From Shouchella sp047238345 (GTDB taxonomy: Bacteria > Bacillota > Bacilli > Bacillales > Bacillaceae_D), in the NCBI RefSeq assembly GCF_047238345.1, contig NZ_JBDFMQ010000001.1, positions 3,100,001 through 3,164,000 of the forward strand: 64,000 nucleotides of DNA, read 5' to 3'. Made by a program: the position numbers and the translations under genes. Under the pieces are notes generated by a model that saw only the letters and a program-made list of their open reading frames with translations, ran no database searches and was not told the DNA's origin. This document shows positions 1 through 8,780 of this stretch, one piece after another. The stretch's first letter is position 1, and each line of letters opens with the position of its first letter.

Positions 1-1105
1 GTGTTGGTAAGCCCTTATAAGAAAGCTGTGATCCATCTGTTCCACCTCGAATTGGCCCTACAATTGGTTCAATGTCACAAGCCTTCATTGCATCAAGTGC
101 TACATCAACAATCTCTGGCTTCGGTTCAATTTTTTCACGCATATTGTAATACTGATCTCTCATTTCTAACGAGACATTTTCTTCGCCATGCTTCCCCTGC
201 ATCTGTCTAACAATCGCTTCCATCTTCGCTTTGCGACTGGCAAAATCTTTTCGATCAAAATCGCGAATGATGTAGTGCAATTCGGCGTAATCTGTATCCC
301 CATTCATTGATAAGAGGTGATAAAAGCCCTCATACCCTTCCGTAAATTCTGGTGCCTCATCTGCAGGTAATTGATCTTGAAACTCCATTGCTCGCTTCAT
401 CGCATTAACCATTTTATTTTTTGCAGTTCCAGGGTGTGTACTTACACCTTGAAAACTTACTTTTGCAGCTGCCGCATTAAAGCTTTCAAATTGAAATTCG
501 CCTAGCGGTCCACCATCCAATGTGTAAGCAAAATCAGCATGAAACGCATCAACATCAAAGTGATGAGGTCCTCTGCCAATCTCTTCGTCAGGCGTAAAAG
601 CAACGCGAATCTTCCCGTGTTTTATTGATGGGTTATCGATCAAATATTCCATCGCCGTCATAATTTCCGCAATGCCTGCCTTGTCATCAGCACCCAGTAA
701 AGTCGTTCCGTCTGTTGTGATAAGCGTATGGCCCACATAATTTTTCAGCTCTGGAAATTGACTCGGAGATAACGTCACATTCTCGTTTAACGGAATATCG
801 TTGCCATCATACTGTTCATGGACAAGTGGGTTAACCCCTTTTCCTGTAAAATCTGTTGCCGTATCGACGTGGGCAAGAAAACCAATAGTTGGTACATCTT
901 TGTCTGTATTCGCTTCAAGGGTTGCCATTACATAACCATTATCATCCATCTCAACATCCGTCATGCCAATGTCGATTAATTCATTTACGAGTACTTGTCC
1001 GAGTTCAAGCTGCCCTTTAGTCGTCGGAACCACGCTACTTGCTTCTGAAGATTGTGTATCTATTTTTGCATAACGTGTTAAACGATCAATTAACTTCTGC
1101 TTCAT
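1..1105 (-). CDS. pepT: Peptidase T (tripeptide aminopeptidase), 3' end cut by window
   Basis: Zinc-dependent cytoplasmic aminopeptidase that removes the N-terminal residue from tripeptides (M20 family). Translating the minus strand from the ATG at 1105 gives about 368 codons with no stop. Peptidase T is usually about 410 residues, so roughly 40 C-terminal residues lie outside the window. Visible M20 motifs are HVDT (His79/Asp81, metal ligand and its partner), LLGADDKAG (bridging Asp) and TPDEEIGRG (catalytic Glu and metal-binding Glu). An AAAGGAAG ribosome site sits just upstream of the ATG. It stands alone here; the next gene is divergent. Family assignment is firm; only the C-terminus is unseen. 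Confidence 0.95.
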   Translation of the reverse strand, partial: MKQKLIDRLTRYAKIDTQSSEASSVVPTTKGQLELGQVLVNELIDIGMTDVEMDDNGYVMATLEANTDKDVPTIGFLAHVDTATDFTGKGVNPLVHEQYDGNDIPLNENVTLSPSQFPELKNYVGHTLITTDGTTLLGADDKAGIAEIMTAMEYLIDNPSIKHGKIRVAFTPDEEIGRGPHHFDVDAFHADFAYTLDGGPLGEFQFESFNAAAAKVSFQGVSTHPGTAKNKMVNAMKRAMEFQDQLPADEAPEFTEGYEGFYHLLSMNGDTDYAELHYIIRDFDRKDFASRKAKMEAIVRQMQGKHGEENVSLEMRDQYYNMREKIEPKPEIVDVALDAMKACDIEPIVGPIRGGTDGSQLSYKGLPT

Positions 1106-1275
1106 TTTTTAACTTCCTTTCAAGCTTTTCTCCTATTATAGCAAATTCCATTTTATTCGTAGATTGTTTTTACTTGAGTCCATTTCATCAATTAAGTTAG
1201 ATGCGGACATGACTGCTACTATTTGTTATGACCTTCCTTCAATTAGCACAAAATGATCGATTTTTATGAAAAGAC

Positions 1276-1304
1276 TTGCTTTTTATTGTCAAAATTCTTA
1301 TACT
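1276..1304 (+). promoter_or_regulatory. Sigma-A promoter of the tandem T-box leader
   Basis: TTGCTT (1276-1281), 17 bp, then TATACT (1299-1304), placed directly before the first T-box. The rest of the 1106-1319 interval holds nothing I can identify. Confidence 0.6.
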
Positions 1305-1319
1305 ACTAAGAACTATACA

Positions 1320-1554
1320 AGAAGCACTGATGAGGACAAGACGTTCCGTTCCACTTTTTACTAGAGAAAAAAGGGCTTAGGCTGGAACCCTTTTAAAAAA
1401 GACGTGACGTTACCACCTCTGAGCTAGCATAGGGACAATCTATGCTCGGTCTAACCGTTATCGATTGAAGCGTGCAAAGATTAATTTTGCAAATGTAGGG
1501 TGGAACCGCGACCACATTCGTCCCTTAAGAGGGATGAGTGTGGTCTTTTTTTTA
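1320..1554 (+). promoter_or_regulatory. T-box riboswitch 1, threonine (ACC specifier)
   Basis: Leader element that reads uncharged tRNA-Thr and switches between terminator and antiterminator. The canonical T-box motif AGGGTGGAACCGCG is at 1497-1510. It is followed by a strong terminator stem (GACCACATTCGTCCCT pairing with AGGGATGAGTGTGGTC) and a run of T to about 1553. A TACCACC specifier-loop candidate near 1409-1417 offers the Thr codon ACC, as expected upstream of a threonyl-tRNA synthetase. The segment GAGCTNNNATAGGGACAATC is shared with the second element. Confidence 0.9.
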
Positions 1555-1562
1555 TATGAAAA

Positions 1563-1796
1563 AAGCATGAAAGAGGACATGTGATAAAAGGAAGAATGCG
1601 TTACAGAGAATGAGGCATGAGCTGAGAGCCTTGTCGCCAGCCTTTTAGCATACCACCTTGGAGCTGGTATAGGGACAATCTATACCCGGGAGACCGTTAT
1701 CGTAATGAAGACAATTGCATGCGCAATTAATTGAGGGTGGAACCATGACCACATCGTCCCTGTTCTATAGGGGATGGTGTGGTCTTTTTTATTTAG
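1563..1796 (+). promoter_or_regulatory. T-box riboswitch 2, threonine (ACC specifier), tandem copy
   Basis: Second complete T-box directly behind the first. The T-box motif AGGGTGGAACCA starts at 1734, and a terminator stem with T run covers about 1747-1791 (GACCACATCGTCCC pairing with GGGGATGGTGTGGTC). The specifier region again shows TACCACC (near 1651), that is ACC for threonine. Two elements in series should tighten control, because both terminators must be overcome before the synthetase is transcribed. Tandem T-boxes are known upstream of thrZ in Bacillus subtilis. Confidence 0.9.
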
Positions 1797-1816
1797 AATC
1801 ATAAGGAGGAACAAAC

Positions 1817-2995
1817 ATGAATTCACACAAATCACATCAAGATATCGCAAAAGAAATGGATCTATTTGTCACAGTAGAAGAAGCTCCTGGGATGCCCTTC
1901 TTCTTACCAAATGGTATGGTGATCCGCAACGAATTGGAGCAATTTTGGAAAGACCTTCACGCTAAAAATGGGTACGAAGAGGTCAAAACACCCCTGTTAT
2001 TGAAGCAACATTTATGGGAACAGTCAGGGCATTGGGCTCATTATAAAGACAATATGTATTTTTCTGAAGTTGATGGCCAAGCATATGCGATTAAACCTAT
2101 GAGTTGTCCTGGCGCATTGCTTATTTATAACCAAAAACGAAGAAGTTATAGCGACCTACCCATTCGTTATGCTGAGCTTGGTCACGTGCATCGCTATGAA
2201 AAATCGGGGTCTTTAAACGGCTTGCTGCGTGTTCGCTCCATTACACAAGACGATGCGCATATCTTCGTTCATAAAGATCAAATCGAAGCGGAACTCATTC
2301 GTATTCTCGACCTTGTTCATCAAGTGTATAAAACATTTGGTTTTGACTACCGTGTTGAGCTATCTACTAAGCCTGAGAAAGCGATGGGAGACGCGAATCA
2401 GTGGGATCACGCGGAAGCTGTTCTCAAAAACGTTTTAGAGAAACAAAGGATTTCGTACGTCATTAATGAAGGCGATGGTGCTTTTTATGGCCCCAAAATC
2501 GACTTTCATATTACGGATTCGAGAAGTCGAAGTTGGCAATGTGGAACGATTCAATTAGATTTCCAAATGCCGGAGAAGTTTGACTGTCTCTTTAGCAATA
2601 ATCAACAACAACTCAAACACCCTATTCTCATTCATCGTGCGATTTACGGTTCTGTTGAGCGATTTATGGCGATTCTAATTGAGCATTATGAAGGACGGTT
2701 TCCATTCTGGCTTGCACCTGTACAAGTCGAGATCTTACCCATTCATGAATCACAACATGAATATGGAGCAATGGTCTTAACACGTTTGAAGGAAAAAGGC
2801 ATTCGAGCACGGTTAAACGTAAAAAATCAATCGTTTGGTGCCAAAATCCGTGCATCACGCATGAATAAAACACCCTATCGAATTATCATTGGAAAGGAAG
2901 AGATCGACCAACAACAAGTAACGTTGCAAGACCGAGATGGCCAGCAACGATCTCTACCACTAGACGATTTGCTACCTGCATTGGGGCAAGAGTGA
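1817..2995 (+). CDS. Short threonyl-tRNA synthetase lacking TGS and editing domains
   Basis: Class II synthetase charging tRNA-Thr. It is 392 aa, against about 640 for the usual bacterial enzyme. The protein begins at the junction into the catalytic core (SHQDIAKEMDLF matches the start of that domain), so the TGS and editing (N2) domains are absent. Motif 2 (RYEKSGSLNGLLRVR, 126-140), TQDDAHIF and motif 3 (HRAIYGSVERF) are intact. The zinc ligands Cys97, His148 and His273 are all present. Residues 300-392 form the anticodon-binding domain. The usual MSCPGH reads MSCPGA. The ATG at 1817 has AAGGAGG seven bases upstream; no synthetase-like sequence precedes it. It is probably a thrZ-like secondary enzyme made under threonine starvation or inhibitor stress. 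Confidence 0.9.
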   Translation: MNSHKSHQDIAKEMDLFVTVEEAPGMPFFLPNGMVIRNELEQFWKDLHAKNGYEEVKTPLLLKQHLWEQSGHWAHYKDNMYFSEVDGQAYAIKPMSCPGALLIYNQKRRSYSDLPIRYAELGHVHRYEKSGSLNGLLRVRSITQDDAHIFVHKDQIEAELIRILDLVHQVYKTFGFDYRVELSTKPEKAMGDANQWDHAEAVLKNVLEKQRISYVINEGDGAFYGPKIDFHITDSRSRSWQCGTIQLDFQMPEKFDCLFSNNQQQLKHPILIHRAIYGSVERFMAILIEHYEGRFPFWLAPVQVEILPIHESQHEYGAMVLTRLKEKGIRARLNVKNQSFGAKIRASRMNKTPYRIIIGKEEIDQQQVTLQDRDGQQRSLPLDDLLPALGQE

Positions 2996-3000
2996 GGGAT

Positions 3001-3027
3001 AAAAAAGACGAGCAACTTCAGCTCGTC
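3001..3027 (-). terminator. Intrinsic terminator of hrtA, overlapping its stop codon
   Basis: GACGAGC stem (3007-3013 with 3021-3027), followed on the minus strand by TTTTTT. The hrtA stop codon (TGA, 3018-3020) lies in the loop. It also separates the convergent synthetase gene. Confidence 0.75.
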
Positions 3028-3698
3028 TCTCTTATCCGCCCATCTTCTAAATGGATGACCCGATCACAATGATCAAACATGCGTTGGTCGTGGGTAATCA
3101 TAATAGCTGCTTTCCCCTTTTCCTTTACTTCAGATGAAAGGGTTTGTACAATTTCTTCTGCTCGCTTTGCATCAAGGCTAGCTGTCGGTTCATCTGCTAG
3201 AATAAACGCTGGGTCATTCATCCATGCCCGTGCAATTGCCACACGTTGTTTTTCTCCGCCGGATAACTGTATCGGATATTGCTTCAAACGATGACTTAAT
3301 CCTAAACCGTCAAGAAGAGAGCGAGCTCGTTTTTTCGCTTCAGCTTTATCCATTTTTGCTAGTTTGGCTACATACAATAATTGGTCTTCTACTTTTAAAA
3401 AAGGAATGAGGTGTGCAGATTGGAATATAAACCCAATTTGAGTCAACCTCACATGGCTTCGTTCTTTCTCACTAAGCTTCGTGAGAGAGCGACCATTTAT
3501 CGCCATCTCCCCACTACTTGGAGAAAGAAGGGCACCAGCAATGGAAAGCATTGTACTTTTCCCAGAACCTGATGGACCGGTTATACAGATCAACTCACCA
3601 GCCTTTACCTCTAAAGAGATGTCTTTTAATACATCCACTTTCCCCTCGCCTTCACCAAACGATCGTGTAATGCCATTAAATTCTATCATTGTACTCAT
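3018..3698 (-). CDS. hrtA: Heme efflux ABC transporter ATPase HrtA
   Basis: ATP-hydrolysing subunit of the HrtBA heme exporter (MacB/LolD class), 226 aa. Walker A GPSGSGKST (41-49), Q-loop IGFIFQS, signature LSGGEKQR (145-152), Walker B FILADEPTASLD and the switch-His motif MITHD are all visible. The pattern around IGFIFQSAHLIPFLKV closely follows staphylococcal HrtA. Its ATG overlaps the hrtB stop by four bases (ATGA), showing translational coupling. Identity rests on the whole hssR-hssS-hrtB-hrtA set. Confidence 0.88.
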   Translation of the reverse strand: MSTMIEFNGITRSFGEGEGKVDVLKDISLEVKAGELICITGPSGSGKSTMLSIAGALLSPSSGEMAINGRSLTKLSEKERSHVRLTQIGFIFQSAHLIPFLKVEDQLLYVAKLAKMDKAEAKKRARSLLDGLGLSHRLKQYPIQLSGGEKQRVAIARAWMNDPAFILADEPTASLDAKRAEEIVQTLSSEVKEKGKAAIMITHDQRMFDHCDRVIHLEDGRIRETS

Positions 3699-4777
3699 TC
3701 TTGTCCTCCTCCAATCGCTTTTAACGGATCGATCTTCATCACTTTTACAATTGACAGAAGAGATCCGATCATGGCAACACCAAAGAACAACAAGGCAAGC
3801 AATCCAATTAATTCAACATCTAAGTGAAATGGCAAACCTTGCGGTAAAAGACTTCCTACAAGTAATGTTACGCTTATGCCTAGACCAACACTTATAAAGG
3901 ATAGAACAATGACCTGAAGAAAGACGGCCGTTGCGAGTTGGCTTGATTTCGCTCCAATGGCTTTTAAAATTCCAAACTGCGTCAATTTTTGAATGGTAAT
4001 GACATAGAAAAACGCAGCTAACACAAATGCCGAGATAATAAAGAGAAACACAATCATCATGGTGAGCGACCCTTGTTCCGCACTATAGCCAGGAATACCA
4101 GATAGGACATCGTCATGCGTAACGACTTCAGCTGATTCTAGCTGTCTCGTTAAATCTTCCGCTTCCTCACCGGACGTTGTCGGTAAGATATAGGCACTCA
4201 CTGTGAACGCATCGCTCCTTCCCATTTCAATCCAATCCTCTTCCGAAACATGTAAAATAGGCGAATGACCAAAACGTTGGTTTTCTGAGAATCCTGTTAT
4301 TACAAATGTCATGTCACTACCAGAGTCAATGACAGTTGAACCAACGTCGAACCCTTCTTCTTTAAGTGATTTATCCGCAATGAGTTCCCCAGTTTCTTTT
4401 GGTTGTTCACCTTCTACAACGTCAGGAAACCAAACGCTGTCTTGAGAAAAAGACATGAACGCAATATCTGCTAACGCCTCTTCACCATCTTCAATTTGAG
4501 CCATATGGATGCCAAGTTTTTCAGCATCTTCACTAAATGCTTCAATAGTTTCTTGGTCCGTTTTTTCTATAAGTGAACGGGTTAATTGGTAATCGGCTTC
4601 TTCGTCCACTACAAAGGAATCTGTATTCATATTCATAATACCTGCTGCATTATCAGCAGCAAGTCCTTGTGCTAGACCTGATACAAACAAGACTAAAAAG
4701 GAAAGCAAGAACATGATTAGGGCAACGAGGGCATAACGGAGCCGTGCATACATCAGTTCTTTTATCGCTAAAAACAT
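3695..4777 (-). CDS. hrtB: Heme efflux ABC transporter permease HrtB
   Basis: Membrane subunit of the heme exporter, 360 aa, FtsX/MacB fold. It has an N-terminal TM helix (about 17-40), a large extracellular domain (about 41-235), then three TM helices and a C-terminal KIDPLKAIGGG. The N-terminus (IKELMYARLRY, LFVSGLAQGLA) and the segment YVITIQKLTQFGILKAIG read very like Staphylococcus aureus HrtB. The length matches the family (about 350). It is preceded by a candidate HssR box in the 68-bp gap after hssS, so hrtBA probably has its own heme-induced promoter in addition to readthrough. Confidence 0.88.
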   Translation of the reverse strand: MFLAIKELMYARLRYALVALIMFLLSFLVLFVSGLAQGLAADNAAGIMNMNTDSFVVDEEADYQLTRSLIEKTDQETIEAFSEDAEKLGIHMAQIEDGEEALADIAFMSFSQDSVWFPDVVEGEQPKETGELIADKSLKEEGFDVGSTVIDSGSDMTFVITGFSENQRFGHSPILHVSEEDWIEMGRSDAFTVSAYILPTTSGEEAEDLTRQLESAEVVTHDDVLSGIPGYSAEQGSLTMMIVFLFIISAFVLAAFFYVITIQKLTQFGILKAIGAKSSQLATAVFLQVIVLSFISVGLGISVTLLVGSLLPQGLPFHLDVELIGLLALLFFGVAMIGSLLSIVKVMKIDPLKAIGGGQE

Positions 4778-4821
4778 ATCATCACTTCTTTCTTTGTTTG
4801 ATATGCTTACCTTACTGCGCC

Positions 4822-4841
4822 ATTATGAATGGAACATGAAC
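4822..4841 (-). promoter_or_regulatory. Candidate HssR-binding direct repeat upstream of hrtBA
   Basis: On the minus strand this reads GTTCATGTT-CC-ATTCATAAT, two imperfect direct 9-mers with a 2-bp spacer. The known staphylococcal HssR box is a direct repeat of GTTCATATT with a 2-bp spacer, so both sequence and spacing agree. It lies about 45-65 bp upstream of the hrtB start. Confidence 0.65.
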
Positions 4842-4845
4842 ACGT

Positions 4846-6225
4846 CTATACCTTTTTACGTGGTAAGCGCACAATGAATGTTGTTCCAACACCTTTCTCA
4901 CTTGTCACATCAATCATCCCCCCATGTCGTGTGACAATTTCATGGACAATGGCTAATCCGAGCCCATTGCTTTCTTTTTTACTCGTTCTTGACTGATCCT
5001 CTTTATAAAATCGTTCAAAAATCTTAGGAAGCGCCTCTGGTGAAATGCCTTCTCCATTATCTTCAACCTTGACGATTACATCTTGGTCTTCTTGGTAACC
5101 ATTGATACGAATGGTCCCTTCAGGTTTTGAAAATTTCACCGCATTCGTAAACAGATTTAACCACACTTGGTAAAGCAGCTGTTCATCCCCCTCTACGATA
5201 AGCGATTCAGCGAAGTCTGTTTGAACAAATAACTCTTTCTCTCGCCACCTAAAAGCATGGGTACGAACAATATCCATCCACTGCTCGGCCACACGGCACT
5301 GATTCCTATTTAGTTCTCCATGTTCAAGAGAAGCTAACGTCAAAAGCTGCCTACTTAAACTTGATAATCGCTTACTTTCCAATTCAATCTGTTCAACATA
5401 TTGCTTCCGCTCAAGATCTGTGCGCTCCTCATGTTTTAACGCGTGGGTCATTCCTTGAATTGTCGTTAAAGGGGATTGAATCTCATGCGATACATTTGCA
5501 ACAAATTCTCGTCTAAGACGTTCCTGACGTTCAATTGTTTGGGCCATTGAGGAAAAATGATTCGCTAATTGGCCTATCTCATCTTTCCGTTTTGTCGGCA
5601 ATTCCAATTCGAATTCTGCCTGCTCCATTTTCTTTGTTGCCCTTGTTAATTGCTCTATGGGCGCAACAAGGTATCGTGTTGATACAAATACGACTAATAC
5701 ACTAAACAACAGAATAAATACAACTAAAACAGCTAAAAATGAGCGAAATTCTCCTAATTGCTGTTCCACATTTGGACGAAGAAAAAGCGCAGCCATATCA
5801 TCTTCGAATAGGACTGGAACACCGACTGTATTTCTTAATTCATTATTAAAAAAACCTGTTACAAACAATTGCCCAGACGTTTCCCCAACTCCGTTGTACG
5901 TTTGCCCTAACATCACACGCTGAACATCGGATGTAGGTAATTGTTCATCTCGAAACGAACCACCATAAAATTGAGGCTCCTCACCATCAACAAACAACGC
6001 CATCTGATAGCCAAGTTGTCCAATATGATTCAGATATTGTTCATCAGACGTCAGGTTCTCTTCTAGAAAGCGTTGCACTTCTTCTGCCACTTCCGTTATT
6101 CGTTCACTGTTTTCTGGTTTAAGATAGAGTTGATAGTATACATTTGTTAATACGAACGAAAATAAGCTGCTCAAAGCCATCACGCCAATGATTGTTAGCA
6201 CGACACGCACATAAAGGGATCTCAA
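4846..6225 (-). CDS. hssS: Heme sensor histidine kinase HssS
   Basis: Membrane histidine kinase, 459 aa. TM1 (about 8-30), an extracytoplasmic sensor region of about 130 residues, TM2 (about 162-184), HAMP, then HisKA with SHEIQSPL (phosphoacceptor His247) and HATPase with NAVKFS, DNGEGI and NGLGLAI. The sensor segments LTNVYYQLYLK, LFVTGFFNNE and RNTVGV align by eye with S. aureus HssS. It starts at TTG 6225, preceded by GGAGGTG and overlapping the hssR stop by four bases. It passes phosphate to HssR in response to heme or heme damage. Confidence 0.88.
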   Translation of the reverse strand: MRSLYVRVVLTIIGVMALSSLFSFVLTNVYYQLYLKPENSERITEVAEEVQRFLEENLTSDEQYLNHIGQLGYQMALFVDGEEPQFYGGSFRDEQLPTSDVQRVMLGQTYNGVGETSGQLFVTGFFNNELRNTVGVPVLFEDDMAALFLRPNVEQQLGEFRSFLAVLVVFILLFSVLVVFVSTRYLVAPIEQLTRATKKMEQAEFELELPTKRKDEIGQLANHFSSMAQTIERQERLRREFVANVSHEIQSPLTTIQGMTHALKHEERTDLERKQYVEQIELESKRLSSLSRQLLTLASLEHGELNRNQCRVAEQWMDIVRTHAFRWREKELFVQTDFAESLIVEGDEQLLYQVWLNLFTNAVKFSKPEGTIRINGYQEDQDVIVKVEDNGEGISPEALPKIFERFYKEDQSRTSKKESNGLGLAIVHEIVTRHGGMIDVTSEKGVGTTFIVRLPRKKV

Positions 6226-6899
6226 GAATGCACCTCCAGTTTATAGCCAACACTTCTTACCGTTTGAATCGTAAAGCCCGCATTTTTTTCTTTAAACCGA
6301 CTTCGCAATCGCTTGATATGCACATCAACCGTTCGTTCGTCTCCATCAAAATCAATTCCCCAAACGCGCTCAATCATTTGTTCACGGGTAAACGTTCGGC
6401 TAGGATGTGCTGCTAAATAATGAAGCAGTTCAAATTCCTTTAGCGGCAGCATCAGCACCGATTGATGAAGACGAATTTCATAACTTGACGTATCAATGAT
6501 GACATTCCCTACTTGTATCGCTTCTTGTTGTTCTTTTTGGTACCGTCTGAGCAAAGCCCGAATCCGAAATAACAGCTCTTTTGGTTCAAATGGTTTTGTG
6601 ACATAATCATCGGTTCCAGCTAAAAATCCCTTTGTCTTGTCTTGTAGCTCTGATTTAGCCGTTACCATTAACACAGGGATATCATAAAATGAGCGAATTT
6701 CTTCGCACAATTCATACCCATCCATGTTTGGCATCATGACATCGACAATGGCTAAGTCAATGGGTTGTTGCGCTAGCACATCCAGTGCTTCTACTCCATC
6801 ACCGGCTTCTAGGACATCATAGTGATGTTCGCTTAAATCTTTCTTCATGAACGCACGAATTGTTTGATCATCATCAACAAGTAAAATTTTTTCGTTCAT
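6222..6899 (-). CDS. hssR: Response regulator HssR (OmpR family)
   Basis: 225 aa. Receiver domain with the acidic pair Asp9/Asp10, phosphoacceptor Asp53 in IVDVMMPNMDG, and the KPFEPKEL lysine; then a winged-helix DNA-binding domain (about 125-222) with ERTVDVHIKRLRSRF. It is first in a four-gene minus-strand unit with the kinase and heme exporter, and is predicted to activate hrtBA through the box at 4822-4841. In S. aureus hrtAB is divergent from hssRS; here all four genes run the same way. Confidence 0.88.
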   Translation of the reverse strand: MNEKILLVDDDQTIRAFMKKDLSEHHYDVLEAGDGVEALDVLAQQPIDLAIVDVMMPNMDGYELCEEIRSFYDIPVLMVTAKSELQDKTKGFLAGTDDYVTKPFEPKELLFRIRALLRRYQKEQQEAIQVGNVIIDTSSYEIRLHQSVLMLPLKEFELLHYLAAHPSRTFTREQMIERVWGIDFDGDERTVDVHIKRLRSRFKEKNAGFTIQTVRSVGYKLEVHS

Positions 6900-6967
6900 T
6901 CTTTATTCCTCCAACAAATCATACTCTCCTTACTATTGCCAACTCCCTCTAAAAAATCAAGTGACAG

Positions 6968-7004
6968 AAAAAAGCTCATCGACTTTACTAAGTCGACAAG
7001 CTTT
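6968..7004 (-). terminator. Terminator of the sugar ABC importer operon
   Basis: On the minus strand AAGCTTGTCGACTT pairs with AAGTCGATGAGCTT and is followed by TTTTCTG. It sits 14 bp after the MalG-type gene and before hssR. Confidence 0.7.
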
Positions 7005-7017
7005 GCAATCGGTTGCA

Positions 7018-7905
7018 CTATCCTTTTACCCCTGTAAGAGCAATACCTTCAATAATTTGTCTTTGTGCAAAGAAATAAATAATGAGCACAGGTACAACCG
7101 AAATGGTTGCCCCAGCCATCAATAATGGCCACTGCGTCACGTAAAGCCCTTTAAACATTGCGAGTAAGAGCGGCACTGTAAAGAGTTCAGTACTACTTAA
7201 GAACGTTAATGGCTGAATAAAGTTATTCCATATTCCAATGAAAGAGAAAATCCCGAACGCCGCAAGTGCTGGCTTAATTAATGGCAACATGATTCTCAAG
7301 TAAATAAAAGCTGGATTTGCACCGTCCATCACTGCAGCTTCTTCCATTTCTTTCGGAATACCAAGCATAAACTGTCTAAGAAGAAAGACACCAAAGGCAT
7401 TAAACAGCGCGTTTGGAACAATAATTGATAGGTGCGTATTGACCCATCCTAAGCTATCAAGGATTAAGTAAAGAGGAATAAGCGTTACTTGCATCGGTAC
7501 CATCATTGTTGCAAGAAAGGCTATAAACAGGAATTTCGATCCCGGAAATTTCAATTTCGCGAACGCATACGCCGCCATTGAACACGTAATGATCTGGCTC
7601 ACCACAACAATCGTTGAGATATAAAAGCTATTCCAATACGCCCGACCAAACGGCATTGCCGTTAACGAGTCTGTGAAGTTGCTCCACATAACGGGATCTG
7701 GAATAATCGTCGGCGGAACTGAAAACATTTGTTCAAATGATTTTAAACTACTCAGTCCCATCCAGATAAAGGGCCCTGCCATTACAAGTGAACCAATAAT
7801 GAGCGCAAGATGGAGAAGAATGCGAGATGGTCGTAGCGTACGCTTCTTCTTATGTTGTACAGGAGGTTGCGTGTTTGGTTGCGTATTATCTGCCGCCGTC
7901 TTCAT
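7018..7905 (-). CDS. Carbohydrate ABC transporter permease, MalG type
   Basis: Inner permease of a binding-protein-dependent sugar importer, 295 aa. Six predicted TM helices follow a charged, Gln/Pro-rich cytoplasmic N-terminus (1-28). The EAA loop is EMEEAAVMDGANPAFIYLRI, the contact site for the shared ATPase. It overlaps the MalF-type gene by 20 bases and is last in the operon. No ATPase gene is nearby, so an MsmX-like multitask ATPase elsewhere is likely used; that is inference from Bacillus practice. Confidence 0.9.
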   Translation of the reverse strand: MKTAADNTQPNTQPPVQHKKKRTLRPSRILLHLALIIGSLVMAGPFIWMGLSSLKSFEQMFSVPPTIIPDPVMWSNFTDSLTAMPFGRAYWNSFYISTIVVVSQIITCSMAAYAFAKLKFPGSKFLFIAFLATMMVPMQVTLIPLYLILDSLGWVNTHLSIIVPNALFNAFGVFLLRQFMLGIPKEMEEAAVMDGANPAFIYLRIMLPLIKPALAAFGIFSFIGIWNNFIQPLTFLSSTELFTVPLLLAMFKGLYVTQWPLLMAGATISVVPVLIIYFFAQRQIIEGIALTGVKG

Positions 7906-8770
7906 AATGCACCCACTTTCTAGAAACCGTAAACTGAATTAGCGTAAAGATTAAAATGATGACAAATAAAATCATTGCTGCGGATGTACTTGTGCCAAAC
8001 GAGCTTCTCGTAAAGGCTTCATCAAAAATGTGGAGGACGAGTGTGTAACTGGCGTTTCCCGGTCCCCCTTGCGTCATCACATAGGCTTGGTCAAACACTT
8101 GGAACGAACCAATGACCGTCATGATGGCTACAAAAAACGTTGTTGGTGATAGCAGCGGCATCGTAATATTTTTAAACTTTTGCCAAGCAGACGCACCATC
8201 GATTTCTGCTGCTTCATAGTAGCTTCTGGAAATGCCTTGTAAACCAGCTAAGAAGATGACCATATTCGTCCCAAGTCCCCACCAAATACTTAGCATCGCG
8301 ATAGAAGGAAGAACAAAGCGACGATCGGTTAACCAGTTTGGACCTTCAATACCTACTGCCGCTAACATTTGATTAATCAAGCCGAAATCTCCATTCAAGA
8401 GCCACATCCAGATGACCGCTATTGAAACGGAGCTAGTGACAACCGGCATAAAGAAAAACATCCGATAGAAATCTTTGCCCTTTACTTTATTTAGAGCAAG
8501 TGCAGACAGAAGAGCCGCTGCAATCCCACCTGGTATGACGATTAATGAATAAATGGTTGTGTTTCGCATAGCGGCACGAAAATTGCTATCTTGAAACTGA
8601 GTAATATAATTTTCTAATCCAACAAACGTCCGTTCACCGAACCCATCCCACTGCATGAAACTGATTCCAAAGGCAAACATGAGCGGGAGCAAAGAAAAGA
8701 GAATCATGCCAATCATTTGTGGTGCAATAAACGCGTATCCCCACCATTTCTCTCGTTTTGTAAACAACAC
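7886..8770 (-). CDS. Carbohydrate ABC transporter permease, MalF type
   Basis: Partner permease, about 294 aa, six TM helices. The EAA loop is YYEAAEIDGASAWQKFKNIT. I place the start at GTG 8770 or the adjacent TTG 8767, which follow an AAAGGAGG ribosome site. The open frame reaches 8803, but that extra stretch is the intergenic hairpin and a poly-Leu artefact. It lies downstream of the solute-binding protein gene and is separated from it by a hairpin that probably lowers permease expression relative to the binding protein. Confidence 0.88.
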   Translation of the reverse strand: MLFTKREKWWGYAFIAPQMIGMILFSLLPLMFAFGISFMQWDGFGERTFVGLENYITQFQDSNFRAAMRNTTIYSLIVIPGGIAAALLSALALNKVKGKDFYRMFFFMPVVTSSVSIAVIWMWLLNGDFGLINQMLAAVGIEGPNWLTDRRFVLPSIAMLSIWWGLGTNMVIFLAGLQGISRSYYEAAEIDGASAWQKFKNITMPLLSPTTFFVAIMTVIGSFQVFDQAYVMTQGGPGNASYTLVLHIFDEAFTRSSFGTSTSAAMILFVIILIFTLIQFTVSRKWVHYEDGGR

Positions 8771-8780
8771 GGCCCCTCCT

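Noticed and set aside
1..210. Plus-strand open frame at the left edge
   Set aside because: It is the shadow of the pepT gene on the other strand; the minus-strand frame has all M20 motifs.
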